Source of the DNA: Tipula vernalis
Lineage: Eukaryota; Arthropoda; Insecta; Diptera; Tipulidae
Assembly: GCA_958295665.1 (NCBI GenBank)
Contig: OY282560.1
Span: 91,116,311-91,180,310, forward strand
Direction: 5' to 3'
DNA length: 64,000 nt
Every line of letters starts with the position of its first letter. Position 1 is the first letter of the stretch. Under the pieces are notes generated by a model. It was given only the letters and a program-made list of their open reading frames with translations, did no database searches and was not told where the DNA came from. Of this stretch, positions 46,001 to 59,100 are shown piece by piece. The position numbers and the translations under genes are program-made.

Positions 46001-47174
46001 CCAAAAACTTGTGGGCTATAGCACAGTTGATTTTCAATAAAATTGAATTTTCTAAGAAATGTTCAGAAATAATCTAGCAATCAAAATGAAAATTGTCACA
46101 GCAATTACAGGTCCCGAAACCTATTGATAGAGGTATCAACCATCGTAATCGGAGCATTTTAGATTTTTGCCGCCCAAAAACTTGTGGGCTATAGCACAGT
46201 TGATTTTCAATAAAATTGAATTTTCTAAGAAATGTTCAGAAATAATCTAGTAATCAAAATGAAAATTGTCACACCAATTACAGGTCCCGAAACCTATTGA
46301 TAGAGGTTTCAACCATCGTAATCGGAGCATTTTAGATTTTTGCCGCCCAAAAACTTGTGGGCTATAGCACAGTTGATTTTCAATAAAATTGAATTTTCTA
46401 AGAAATGTTCAGAAATAATCTAGCAATCAAAATGAAAATTGTCACAGCAATTACAGGTCCCGAAACCTATTGATAGAGGTATCAACCATCGTAATCGGAT
46501 CATTTTAGATTTTTGCCGCCCAAAAACTTGTGGGCTATAGCACAGTTGATTTTCAATAAAATTGAATTTTCTAAGAAATGTTTAGAAATAATCGAGCAAT
46601 CAAAATGAAATTTGTCACAGCAATTACAGGTCCCGGAACCTATTGATAGAGGTATCAACCATCGTAATCGGATCATTTTAGATTTTTGCCGCCCAAAAAC
46701 TTGTGCGCTATAGCACAGTTGATTTTCAATAAAATTGAATTTTCTAAGAAATGTTCAGAAATAATCGAGCAATCAAAATGAAAATTGTCACAGCAATTAC
46801 AGGTCCCGGAACCTATTGATAGAGGTATCAACCATCGTAATCGGATCATTTTAGATTTTTGCCGCCCAAAAACTTGTGGGCTATAGCACAGTTGATTTTC
46901 AATAAAATTGAATTTTCTAAGAAATGTTTAGAAATAATCGAGCAATCAAAATGAAAATTGTCACAGCAATTACAGGTCCCGAAACCTATTGATAGAGGTA
47001 TCAACCATCGTAATCGGACCATTTTAGATTTTTGCCGCCCAAAAACTTGTGGGCTTATAGCACAGTTGATTTTCAATAAAATTGAATTTTCTAAGAAATG
47101 TTTAGAAATAATCGAGCAATCAAAATGAAAATTGTCACAGCAATTACAGGTCCCGAAACCTATTGATAGAGGTA
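43020..47174. repeat. Higher-order block repeated at 2,424-bp offset
   Basis: 43020-44750 matches 45444-47174 variant by variant, including the rare ATCTAGTAATC plus CACACCAATT pair (near 43826 and 46250) and a CTTATAG at 44630 and 47054. A 693-bp four-monomer duplication (44422 and 45115) lies within it. Confidence 0.75.
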
Positions 47175-50100
47175 TCAACCATCGTAATCGGAGCATTTTA
47201 GATTTTTGCCGCCCAAAAACTTGTGGGCTATAGCACAGTTGATTTTCAATAAAATTGAATTTTCTAAGAAATGTTTAGAAATAATCGAGCAATCAAAATG
47301 AAAATTGTCACAGCAATTACAGGTCCCGAAACCTATTGATAGAGGTATCAACCATCGTAATCGGAGCATTTTAGATTTTTGTCGCCCAAAAACTTGTGGG
47401 CTATAGCACAGTTGATTTTCAATAAAATTGAATTTTCTAAGAAATGTTTAGAAATAATCGAGCAATCAAAATGAAAATTGTCACAGCAATTACAGGTCCC
47501 GAAACCTATTGATAGAGGTATCAACCATCGTAATCGGAGCATTTTTGATTTTTGCCGCCCAAAAACTTGTGGGCTATAGCACAGTTGATTTTCAATAAAA
47601 TTGAATTTTCTAAGAAATGTTTAGAAATAATCGAGCAATCAAAATGAAAATTGTCACAGCAATTACAGGTCCCGAAACCTATTGATAGAGGTATTAACCA
47701 TCGTAATCGTACCATTTTAGATTTTTGCCGCCCAAAAACTTGTGGGCTATAGCACAGTTGATTTTCAATAAAATTGAATTTTATAAGAAATGTTTAGAAA
47801 TAATCGAGCAATCAAAATGAAAATTGTCACAGCAATTACAGGTCCCGAAACCTATTGATAGAGGTATCAACCATCGTAATCGGAGCATTTTAGATTTTTG
47901 CCGCCCAAAAACTTGTGGGCTTATAGCACAGTTGATTTTCAATAAAATTGAATTTTCTAAGAAATGTTTAGAAATAATCGAGCAATCAAAATGAAAATTG
48001 TCACAGCAATTACAGGTCCCGAAACCTATTGATAGAGGTATCAACCATCGTAATCGGATCATTTTAGATTTTTGCCGCCCAAAAACTTGTGGGCTATAGC
48101 ACAGTTGATTTTCAATAAAATTGAATTTTCTAAGAAATGTTTAGAAATAATCGAGCAATCAAAATGAAAATTGTCACAGCAATTACAGGTCCCGAAACCT
48201 ATTGATAGAGGTATCAACCATCGTAATCGGATCATTTTAGATTTTTGCCGCCCAAAAACTTGTGGGCTATAGCACAGTTGATTTTCAATAAAATTGAATT
48301 TTCTAAGAAATGTTTAGAAATAATCGAGCAATCAAAATGAAAATTGTCACAGCAATTACAGGTCCCGAAACCTATTGATAGAGGTATCAACCATATTAAT
48401 CGGAGCATTTTAGCTTTTTGCCGCCCAAAAACTTGTGGGCTATAGCACAGTTGATTTTCAATAAAATTGAATTTTCTAAGAAATGTTCAGAAATAATCGA
48501 GCAATCAAAATGAAAATTGTCACAGCAATTACAGGTCCCGAAACCTATTGATAGAGGTATCAACCATCGTAATCGGATCATTTTAGATTTTTGCCGCCCA
48601 AAAACTTGTGGGCTATAGCACAGTTGATTTTCAATAAAATTGAATTTTATAAGAAATGTTCAGAAATAATCGAGCAATCAAAATGAAAATTGTCACAGCA
48701 ATTACAGGTCCCGAAACCTATTGATAGAGGTATCAACCATCGTAAGTGGAGCATTTTAGATTTTTGCCGCCCAAAAACTTGTGGGCTATAGCACAGTTGA
48801 TTTTCAATAAAATTGAATTTTCTAAGAAATGTTCAGAAATAATCTAGCAATCAAAATGAAAATTGTCACAGCAATTACAGGTCCCGAAACCTATTGATAG
48901 AGGTATCAACCATCGTAATCGGACCATTTTAGATTTTTGCCGCCCAAAAACTTGTGGGCTTATAACACAGTTGATTTTCAATAAAATTGAATTTTCTAAG
49001 AAATGTTCAGAAATAATCTAGCAATCAAAATGAAAATTGTCACAGCAATTACAGGTCCCGAAACCTATTGATAGAGGTATCAACCATCGTAATCGGAGCA
49101 TTTTAGATTTTTGCCGCCCAAAAACTTGTGGGCTATAGCACAGTTGATTTTCAATAAAATTGAATTTTCTAAGAAATGTTCAGAAATAATCTAGTAATCA
49201 AAATGAAAATTGTCACAGCAATTACAGGTCCCGAAACCTATTGATAGAGGTATCAACCATCGTAATCGGATCATTTTAGATTTTTGCCGCCCAAAAACTT
49301 GTGGGCTATAGCACAGTTGATTTTCAATAAAATTGAATTTTCTAAGAAATGTTCAGAAATAATCTAGCAATCAAAATGAAAATTGTCACAGCAATTACAG
49401 GTCCCGAAACCTATTGATAGAGGTATCAACCATCGTAATCGGACCATTTTAGTTTTTTGCCGCCCAAAAACTTGTGGGCTATAGCACAGTTGATTTTCAA
49501 TAAAATTGAATTTTCTAAGAAATGTTCAGAAATAATCTAGCAATCAAAATGAAAATTGTCACAGCAATTACAGGTCCCGAAACCTATTGATAGAGGTATC
49601 AACCATCGTAATCGGATCATTTTAGATTTTTGCCGCCCAAAAACTTGTGGGCTATAGCACAGTTGATTTTCAATAAAATTGAATTTTCTAAGAAATGTTC
49701 AGAAATAATCGAGCAATCAAAATGAAAATTGTCACAGCAATTACAGGTCCCGAAACCTATTGATAGAGGTATCAACCATCGTAATCGGATCATTTTAGAT
49801 TTTTGCCGCCCAAAAACTTGTGGGCTATAGCACAGTTGATTTTCAATAAAATTGAATTTTCTAAGAAATGTTTAGAAATAATCGAGCAATCAAAATGAAA
49901 ATTGTCACAGCAATTACAGGTCCCGAAACCTATTGATAGAGGTATCAACCATCGTAATCGGAGCATTTTAGATTTTTGCCGCCCAAAAACTTGTGGGATT
50001 ATAGCACAGTTGATTTTCAATAAAATTGAATTTTCTAAGAAATGTTTAGAAATAATCGAGCAATCAAAATGAAAATTGTCACAGCAATTACAGGTCCCAA

Positions 50101-50983
50101 AACCTATTGATAGAGGTATCAACCATCGTAATCGGAGCATTTTAGATTTTTGCCGCCCAAAAACTTGTGGGCTATAGCACAGTTGATTTTTAATCTAATT
50201 GAATTTTCTAAGAAATGTTTAGAAATAATCGAGCAATCAAAATGAAAATTGTCACAGCAATTACAGGTCCCGGAACCTATTGATAGAGGTATCAACCATT
50301 GTAATCGGACCATTTTAGATTTTTGCCGCCCAAAAACTCGTGGGCTATAGCACAGTTGATTTTCAATAAAATTGAATTTTCTAAGAAATGTTTAGAAATA
50401 ATCGAGCAATCAAAATGAAAATTGTCACAGCAATTACAGGTCCCGAAACCTATTGATAGAGGTATCAACCTTCGTAATCGGACCATTTTAGATTTTTGCC
50501 ACCCAAAAACTTGTGGGCTATAGCACAGTTGATTTTCAATAAAATTGAATTTTCTAAGAAATGTTTAGAAATAATCGAGCAATCAAAATGAAAATTGTCA
50601 CAGCAATTACAGGTCCCGAAACCTATTGATAGAGGTATCAACCATCGTAATCGGAGCATTTTAGATTTTTGCCGCCCAAAAACTTGTGGGCTATAGCACA
50701 GTTGATTTTCAATAAAATTGAATTTTCTAAGAAATGTTCAGAAATAATCTAGCAATCAAAATGAAAATTGTCACAGCAATTACAGGTCCCGGAACCTATT
50801 GGTAGAGGTATCAACCATCGTAATCGGACCATTTTAGATTTTTGCCGCCCAAAAACTTGTGGGCTATAGCACAGTTGATTTTCAATAAAATTGAATTTTC
50901 TAAGAAATGTTTAGAAATAATCGAGCAATCAAAATGAAAATTGTCACAGCAATTACAGGTCCCGAAACCTATTGATAGAGGTA

Positions 50984-51870
50984 TCAACCATCGTAATCGT
51001 ACCATTTTAGATTTTTGCCGCCCAAAAACTTGTGGGCTATAGCACAGTTGATTTTCAATAAAATTGAATTTTCTAAGAAATGTTTAGAAATAATCGAGCA
51101 ATCAAAATGAAAATTGTCACAGCAATTACAGGTCCCGGAACCTATTGATAGAAGTATTAACCATCGTAATCGGAGCATTTTTGATTTTTGCCGCCCAAAA
51201 ACTTGTGGGCTATAGCACAGTTGATTTTCAATAAAATTGAATTTTCTAAGAAATGTTTAGAAATAATCGAGCAATCAAAATGAAAATTGTCACAGCAATT
51301 ACAGGTCCCGAAACCTATTGATAGAGGTATCGACCATCGTAATCGGATCATTTTAGATTTTTGCCGCCCAAAAACTTGTGCGCTATAGCACAGTTGATTT
51401 TCAATAAAATTGAATTTTCTAAGAAATGTTTAGAAATAATCGAGCAATCAAAATGAAAATTGTCACAGCAATTACAGGTCCCGAAACCTATTGATAGAGG
51501 TATCAACCATCGTAATCGGATCATTTTAGATTTTTGCCGCCCAAAAACTTGAGGGCTATAGCACAGTAGATTTTCAATAAAATTGAATTTTCTAAGAAAT
51601 GTTTAGAAATAATCGAGCAATCAAAATGAAAATTGTCACAGCAATTACAGGTCCCGGAACCTATTGATAGAAGTATTAACCATCGTAATCGGAGCATTTT
51701 TGATTTTTGCCGCCCAAAAACTTGTGGGCTATAGCACAGTTGATTTTCAATAAAATTGAATTTTCTAAGAAATGTTTAGAAATAATCGAGCAATCAAAAT
51801 GAAAATTGTCACAGCAATTACAGGTCCCGAAACCTATTGATAGAGGTATCGACCATCGTAATCGGATCAT
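50984..51870. repeat. Three-monomer higher-order repeat, 519 bp
   Basis: The rare variants GAAGTATTAACC and TATCGACCATCG recur with the same spacing at 51157-51351 and 51676-51870, exactly 519 bases (three monomers) apart. Confidence 0.7.
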
Positions 51871-54800
51871 TTTAGATTTTTGCCGCCCAAAAACTTGTGC
51901 GCTATAGCACAGTTGATTTTCAATAAAATTGAATTTTCTAAGAAATGTTTAGAAATAATCGAGCAATCAAAATGAAAATTGTCACAGCAATTACAGGTCC
52001 CGGAACCTATTGATAGAGGTATCAACCATCGTAATCGGATCATTTTAGATTTTTGCCGCCCAAAAACTTGTGGGCTATAGCACAGTAGATTTTCAATAAA
52101 ATTGAATTTTCTAAGAAATGTTTAGAAATAATCGAGCAATCAAAATGAAAATTGTCACAGCAATTACAGGTCCCGAAACCTATTGATAGAGGTATCAACC
52201 ATCGTAATCGGACCATTTTAGATTTTTGCCGCCCAAAAACTTGTGGGCTTATAGCACAGTTGATTTTCAATAAAATTGAATTTTCTAAGAAATGTTTAGA
52301 AATAATCGAGCAATCAAAATGAAAATTGTCACAGCAATTACAGGTCCCGAAACCTATTGATAGAGGTATCAACCATCGTAATCGGAGCATTTTAGATTTT
52401 TGCCGCCCAAAAACTTGTGGGCTATAGCACAGTTGATTTTCAATAAAATTGAATTTTCTAAGAAATGTTTAGAAATAATCGAGCAATCAAAATGAAAATT
52501 GTCACAGCAATTACAGGTCCCGAAACCTATTGATAGAGATATCAACCATCGTAATCGGAGCATTTTAGATTTTTGCCGCCCAAAAACTTGTGGGCTATAG
52601 CACAGTTGATTTTCAATAAAATTGAATTTTCTAAGAAATGTTTAGAAATAATCGAGCAATCAAAATGAGAATTGTCACAGCAATTACAGGTCCCGAAACC
52701 TATTGATAGAGGTATCAACCATCGTAATCGGAGCATTTTAGATTTTTGCCGCCCAAAAACTTGTGGGCTATAGCACAGTTGATTTTCAATAAAATTGAAT
52801 TTTCTAAGAAATGTTTAGAAATAATCGAGCAATCAAAATGAAAATTGTCACAGCAATTACAGGTCCCGAAACCTATTGATAGAGGTATCAACCATCGTAA
52901 TCGGAGCATTTTAGATTTTTGCCGCCCAAAAACTTGTGGGCTATAGCACAGTTGATTTTCAATAAAATTGAATTTTCTAAGAAATGTTTAGAAATAATCC
53001 AGCAATCAAAATGAAAATTGTCACAGCAATTACAGGTCCCGAAACCTATTGATAGAGGTATCAACCATCGTAATCGGACCATTTTAGATTTTTGCCGCCC
53101 AAAAACTTGTGGGCTTATAGCACAGTTGATTTTCAATAAAATTGAATTTTCTAAGAAATGTTTAGAAATAATCGAGCAATCAAAATGAAAATTGTCACAG
53201 CAATTACAGGTCCCGAAACCTATTGATAGAGGTATCAACCATCGTATTCGGAGCATTTTAGATTTTTGCCGCCCAAAAACTTGTGGGCTATAGCACAGTT
53301 GATTTTCAATAAAATTGAATTTTCTAAGAAATGTTTAGAAATAATCGAGCAATCAAAATGAAAATTGTCACAGCAATTACAGGTCCCGAAACCTATTGAT
53401 AGAGGTATCAACCATCGTAATCGGATCATTTTAGATTTTTGCCGCCCAAAAACTTGTGGGCTATAGCACAGTTGATTTTCAATAAAATTGAATTTTCTAA
53501 GAAATGTTTAGAAATAATCGAGCAATCAAAATGAAAATTGTCACAGCAATTACAGGTCCCGAAACCTATTGATAGAGGTATCAACCATCGTAATCGGAGC
53601 ATTTTTGATTTTTGCCGCCCAAAAACTTGTGGGCTATAGCACAGTTGATTTTCAATAAAATTGAATTTTCTAAGAAATGTTTAGAAATAATCGAGCAATC
53701 AAAATGAAAATTGTCACAGCAATTACAGGTCCCGAAACCTATTGATAGAGGTATCAACCATCGTAATCGGAGCATTTTAGATTTTTGCCGCCCAAAAACT
53801 TGTGGGCTATAGCACAGTTGATTTTCAATAAAATTGAATTTTATAAGAAATGTTTAGAAATAATCGAGCAATCAAAATGAAAATGGTCACAGCAATTACA
53901 GGTCCCGAAACCTATTGATAGAGGTATCAACCATCGTAATCGGAGCATTTTAGATTTTTGCCGCCCAAAAACTTGTGGGCTTATAGCACAGTTGATTTTC
54001 AATAAAATTGAATTTTCTAAGAAATGTTTAGAAATAATCGAGCAATCAAAATGAAAATTGTCACAGCAATTACAGGTCCCGAAACCTATTGATAGAGGTA
54101 TCAACCATCGTAATCGGAGCATTTTAGATTTTTGCCGCCCAAAAACTTGTGGGCTATAGCACAGTTGATTTTCAATAAAATTGAATTTTCTAAGAAATGT
54201 TTAGAAATAATCGAGCAAGCAAAATGAAAATTGTCACAGCAATTACAGGTCCCGAAACCTATTGATAGAGGTATCAAACATCGTAATCGGAGCATTTTAG
54301 ATTTTTGCCGCCCAAAAACTTGTGGGCTATAGCACAGTTGATTTTCAATAAAATTGAATTTTCTAAGAAATGTTTAGAAATAATCGAGCAATCAAAATGA
54401 AAATTGTCACAGCAATTACAGGTCCCGGAACCTATTGATAGAGGTATCAACCATCGTAATCGGAGCATTTTAGATTTTTGCCGCCCAAAAACTCGTGGGC
54501 TATAGCACAGTTGATTTTCAATAAAATTGAATTTTCTAAGAAATGTTTAGAAATAATCGAGCAATCAAAATGAAAATTGTCACAGCAATTACAGGTCCCG
54601 AAACCTATTGATAGAGGTATCAACCATCGTAATCGGACCATTTTAGATTTTTGCCGCCCAAAAACTTGTGGGCTATAGCACAGTTGATTTTCAATAAAAT
54701 TGAATTTTCTAAGAAATGTTTAGAAATAATCGAGCAAGCAAAATGAAAATTGTCACAGCAATTACAGGTCCCGAAACCTATTGATAGAGGTATCAACCAT

Positions 54801-56176
54801 CGTAATCGGAGCATTTTAGATTTTTGCCGCCCAAAAACTTGTGGGCTATAGCACAGTTGATTTTCAATAAAATTGAATTTTCTAAGAAATGTTTAGAAAT
54901 AATCGAGCAATCAAAATGAAAATTGTCACAGCAATTACAGGTCCCGGAACCTATTGATAGAGGTATCAACCATCGTAATCGGAGCATTTTAGATTTTTGC
55001 CGCCCAAAAACTCGTGGGCTATAGCACAGTTGATTTTCAATAAAATTGAATTTTCTAAGAAATGTTTAGAAATAATCGAGCAATCAAAATGAAAATTGTC
55101 ACAGCAATTACAGGTCCCGAAACCTATTGATAGAGGTATCAACCATCGTAATCGGACCATTTTAGATTTTTGCCGCCCAAAAACTTGTGGGCTATAGCAC
55201 AGTTGATTTTCAATTAAATTGAATTTTCTAAGAAATGTTTAGAAATATTAGAGCAATCAAAATGAAAATTGTCACAGCAATTACAGGTCCCGAAACCTAT
55301 TGATAGAGGTATCAACCATCGTAATCGGAGCATTTTAGATTTTTGCCGCCCAAAAACTTGTGGGCTATAGCACAGTTGATTTTCAATAAAATTGAATTTT
55401 CTAAGAAATGTTTAGAAATAATCGAGCAATCAAAATGAAAATTGTCACAGCAATTACAGGTCCCGAAACCTATTGATAGAGGTATCAACCATCGTAATCG
55501 GAGCATTTTAGATTTTTGCCGCCCAAAAACTTGTGGGCTATAGCACAGTTGATTTTCAATAAAATTGAATTTTCTAAGAAATGTTTAGAAATAATCGAGC
55601 AAGCAAAATGAAAATTGTCACAGCAATTACAGGTCCCGAAACCTATTGATAGAGGTATCAACCATCGTAATCGGAGCATTTTAGATTTTTGCCGCCCAAA
55701 AACTTGTGGGCTATAGCACAGTTGATTTTCAATAAAATTGAATTTTCTAAGAAATGTTTAGAAATAATCGAGCAATCAAAATGAAAATTGTCACAGCAAT
55801 TACAGGTCCCGGAACCTATTGATAGAGGTATCAACCATCGTAATCGGAGCATTTTAGATTTTTGCCGCCCAAAAACTCGTGGGCTATAGCACAGTTGATT
55901 TTCAATAAAATTGAATTTTCTAAGAAATGTTTAGAAATAATCGAGCAATCAAAATGAAAATTGTCACAGCAATTACAGGTCCCGAAACCTATTGATAGAG
56001 GTATCAACCATCGTAATCGGACCATTTTAGATTTTTGCCGCCCAAAAACTTGTGGGCTATAGCACAATTGATTTTCAATAAAATTGAATTTTCTAAGAAA
56101 TGTTTAGAAATAATCGAGCAATCAAAATGAAAATTGCCACAGCAATTACAGGTCCCGAAACCTATTGATAGAGGTA

Positions 56177-59100
56177 TCAACCATCGTAATCGGAGCATTT
56201 TTGATTTTTGCCGCCCAAAAACTTGTGGGCTATAGCACAGTTGATTTTCAATAAAATTGAATTTTCTAAGAAATGTTTAGAAATAATCGAGCAATCAAAA
56301 TGAAAATTGTCACAGCAATTACAGGTCCCGAAACCTATTGATAGAGGTATTAACCATCGTAATCGGAGCATTTTAGATTTTTGCCGCCCATAAACTTGTG
56401 GGCTATAGCACAGTTGATTTTCAATAAAATTGAATTTTCTAAGAAATGTTTAGAAATAATCGAGCAATCAAAATGAAAATTGTCACACCAATTACAGGTC
56501 CCGAAACCTATTGATAGAGGTATCAACCATCGTAATCGGAGCATTTTAGATTTTTGCCGTCCAAAAACTTGTGGGCTATAGCACAGTTGATTTTCAATAA
56601 AATTGAATTTTCTAAGAAATGTTAAGAAATAATCGAGCAATCAAAATGAAAATTGTCACAGCAATTACAGGTCCCGAAACCTATTGATAGAGGTATCAAC
56701 CATCGTAATCGGAGCATTTTAGATTTTTGCCGCCCAAAAACTTGTGGGCTATAGCACAGTTGATTTTCAATAAAATTGAATTTTCTAAGAAATGTTTAGA
56801 AATAATCGAGCAATCAAAATAAAAATTGTCACAGCAATTACAGGTCCCGAAACCTATTGATAGAGGTATCAACCATCGTAATCGGACCATTTTAGATTTT
56901 TGCCGCCAAAAACTTGTGGGCTTATAGCACAGTTGATTTTCAATAAAATTGAATTTTCTAAGAAATGTTTAGAAATAATCGAGCAATGAAAATGAAAATT
57001 GTCACAGCAATTACAGGTCCCGAAACCTATTGATAGAGGTATCAACCATCGTAATCGGAGCATTTTAGATTTTTGCCGCCCAAAAACTTGTGGGCTATAG
57101 CACAGTTGATTTTCAATAAAATTGAATTTTCTAAGAAATGTTTAGAAATAATCGAGCAATCAAAATGAAAATTGTCACAGCAATTACAGGTCCCGAAACC
57201 TATTGATAGAGGTATCAACCATCGTAATCGGATCATTTTAGATTTTTGCCGCCCAAAAACTTGTGGGCTATAGCACAGTTGATTTTCAATAAAATTGAAT
57301 TTTCTAAGAAATGTTTAGAAATAATCGAGCAATCAAAATGAAAATTGTCACAGCAATTACAGGTCCCGAAACCTATTGATAGAGGTATCAACCATCGTAA
57401 TCGGATCATTTTAGATTTTTGCCGCCCAAAAACTTGTGGGCTATAGCACAGTTGATTTTCAATAAAATTGAATTTTCTAAGAAATGTTTAGAAATAATCG
57501 AGCAATCAAAATGAAAATTGTCACAGCAATTACAGGTCCCGAAACCTATTGATAGAGGTATCAACCATCGTAATCGGAGCATTTTAGATTTTTGCCGCCC
57601 AAAAACTTGTGGGCTATAGCACAGTTGATTTTCAATAAAATTGAATTGTCTAAGAAATGTTTAGAAATAATCGAGCAATCAAAATGAAAATTGTCACAGC
57701 AATTACAGGTCCCGGAACCTATTGATAGAGGTATCAACCATCGTAATCGGAGCATTTTTGATTTTTGCCGCCCAAAAACTTGTGGGCTATAGCACAGTTG
57801 ATTTTCAATAAAATTGAATTTTCTAAGAAATGTTTAGAAATAATCGAGCAATCAAAATGAAAATTGTCACAGCAATTACAGGTCCCGAAACCTATTGATA
57901 GAGGTATCAACCATCGTAATCGGAGCATTTTAGATTTTTGCCGCCCAAAAACTTGTGGGCTATAGCACAGTTGATTTTCAATAAAATTGAATTTTCTAAG
58001 AAATGTTTAGAAATAATCGAGCAATCAAAATGAAAATTGTCACAGCAATTACAGGTCCCGAAACCTATTGATAGAGGTATCAACCATCGTAATCGGAGCA
58101 TTTTTGATTTTTGCCGCCCAAAAACTTGTGGGCTATAGCACAGTTGATTTTCAATAAAATTGAATTTTATAAGAAATGTTTAGAAATAATCGAGCAATCA
58201 AAATGAAAATTGTCACAGCAATTACAGGTCCCGAAACCTATTGATAGAGGTATCAACCATCGTAATCGGACCATTTTAGATTTTTGCCGCCCAAAAACTT
58301 GTGGGCTTATAGCACAGTTGATTTTCAATAAAATTGAATTTTCTAAGAAATGTTTAGAAATAATCGAGCAATCAAAATGAAAATTGTCACAGCAATTACA
58401 GGTCCCGAAACCTATTGATAGAGGTATCAACCATCGTAATCGGAGCATTTTAGATTTTTGCCGCCCAAAAACTTGTGGGCTATAGCACAGTTGATTTTCA
58501 ATAAAATTGAATTTTCTAAGAAATGTTTAGAAATAATCGAGCAATCAAAATGAAAATTGTCACAGCAATTACAGGTCCCGAAACCTATTGATAGAGGTAT
58601 CAACCATCGTAATCGGAGCATTTTTGATTTTTGCCGCCCAAAAACTTGTGGGCTATAGCACAGTTGATTTTCAATAAAATTGAATTTTCTAAGAAATGTT
58701 TAGAAATAATCGAGCAATCAAAATGAAAATTGTCACAGCAATTACAGGTCCCGAAACCTATTGATAGAGGTATCAACCATCGTAATCGGACCATTTTAGA
58801 TTTTTGCCGCCCAAAAACTTGTGGGCTATAGCACAGTTGATTTTCAATAAAATTGAATTTTCTAAGAAATGTTCAGAAATAATCGAGCAATCAAAATGAA
58901 AATTGTCACAGCAATTACAGGTCCCGGAACCTATTGATAGAGGTATCAACCATCGTAATCGGAGCATTTTTGATTTTTGCCGCCCAAAAACTTGTGGGCT
59001 ATAGCACAGTTGATTTTCAATAAAATTGAATTTTCTAAGAAATGTTAATAAATAATCGAGCAATCAAAATGAAAATTGTCACAGCAATTACAGGTCCCGA

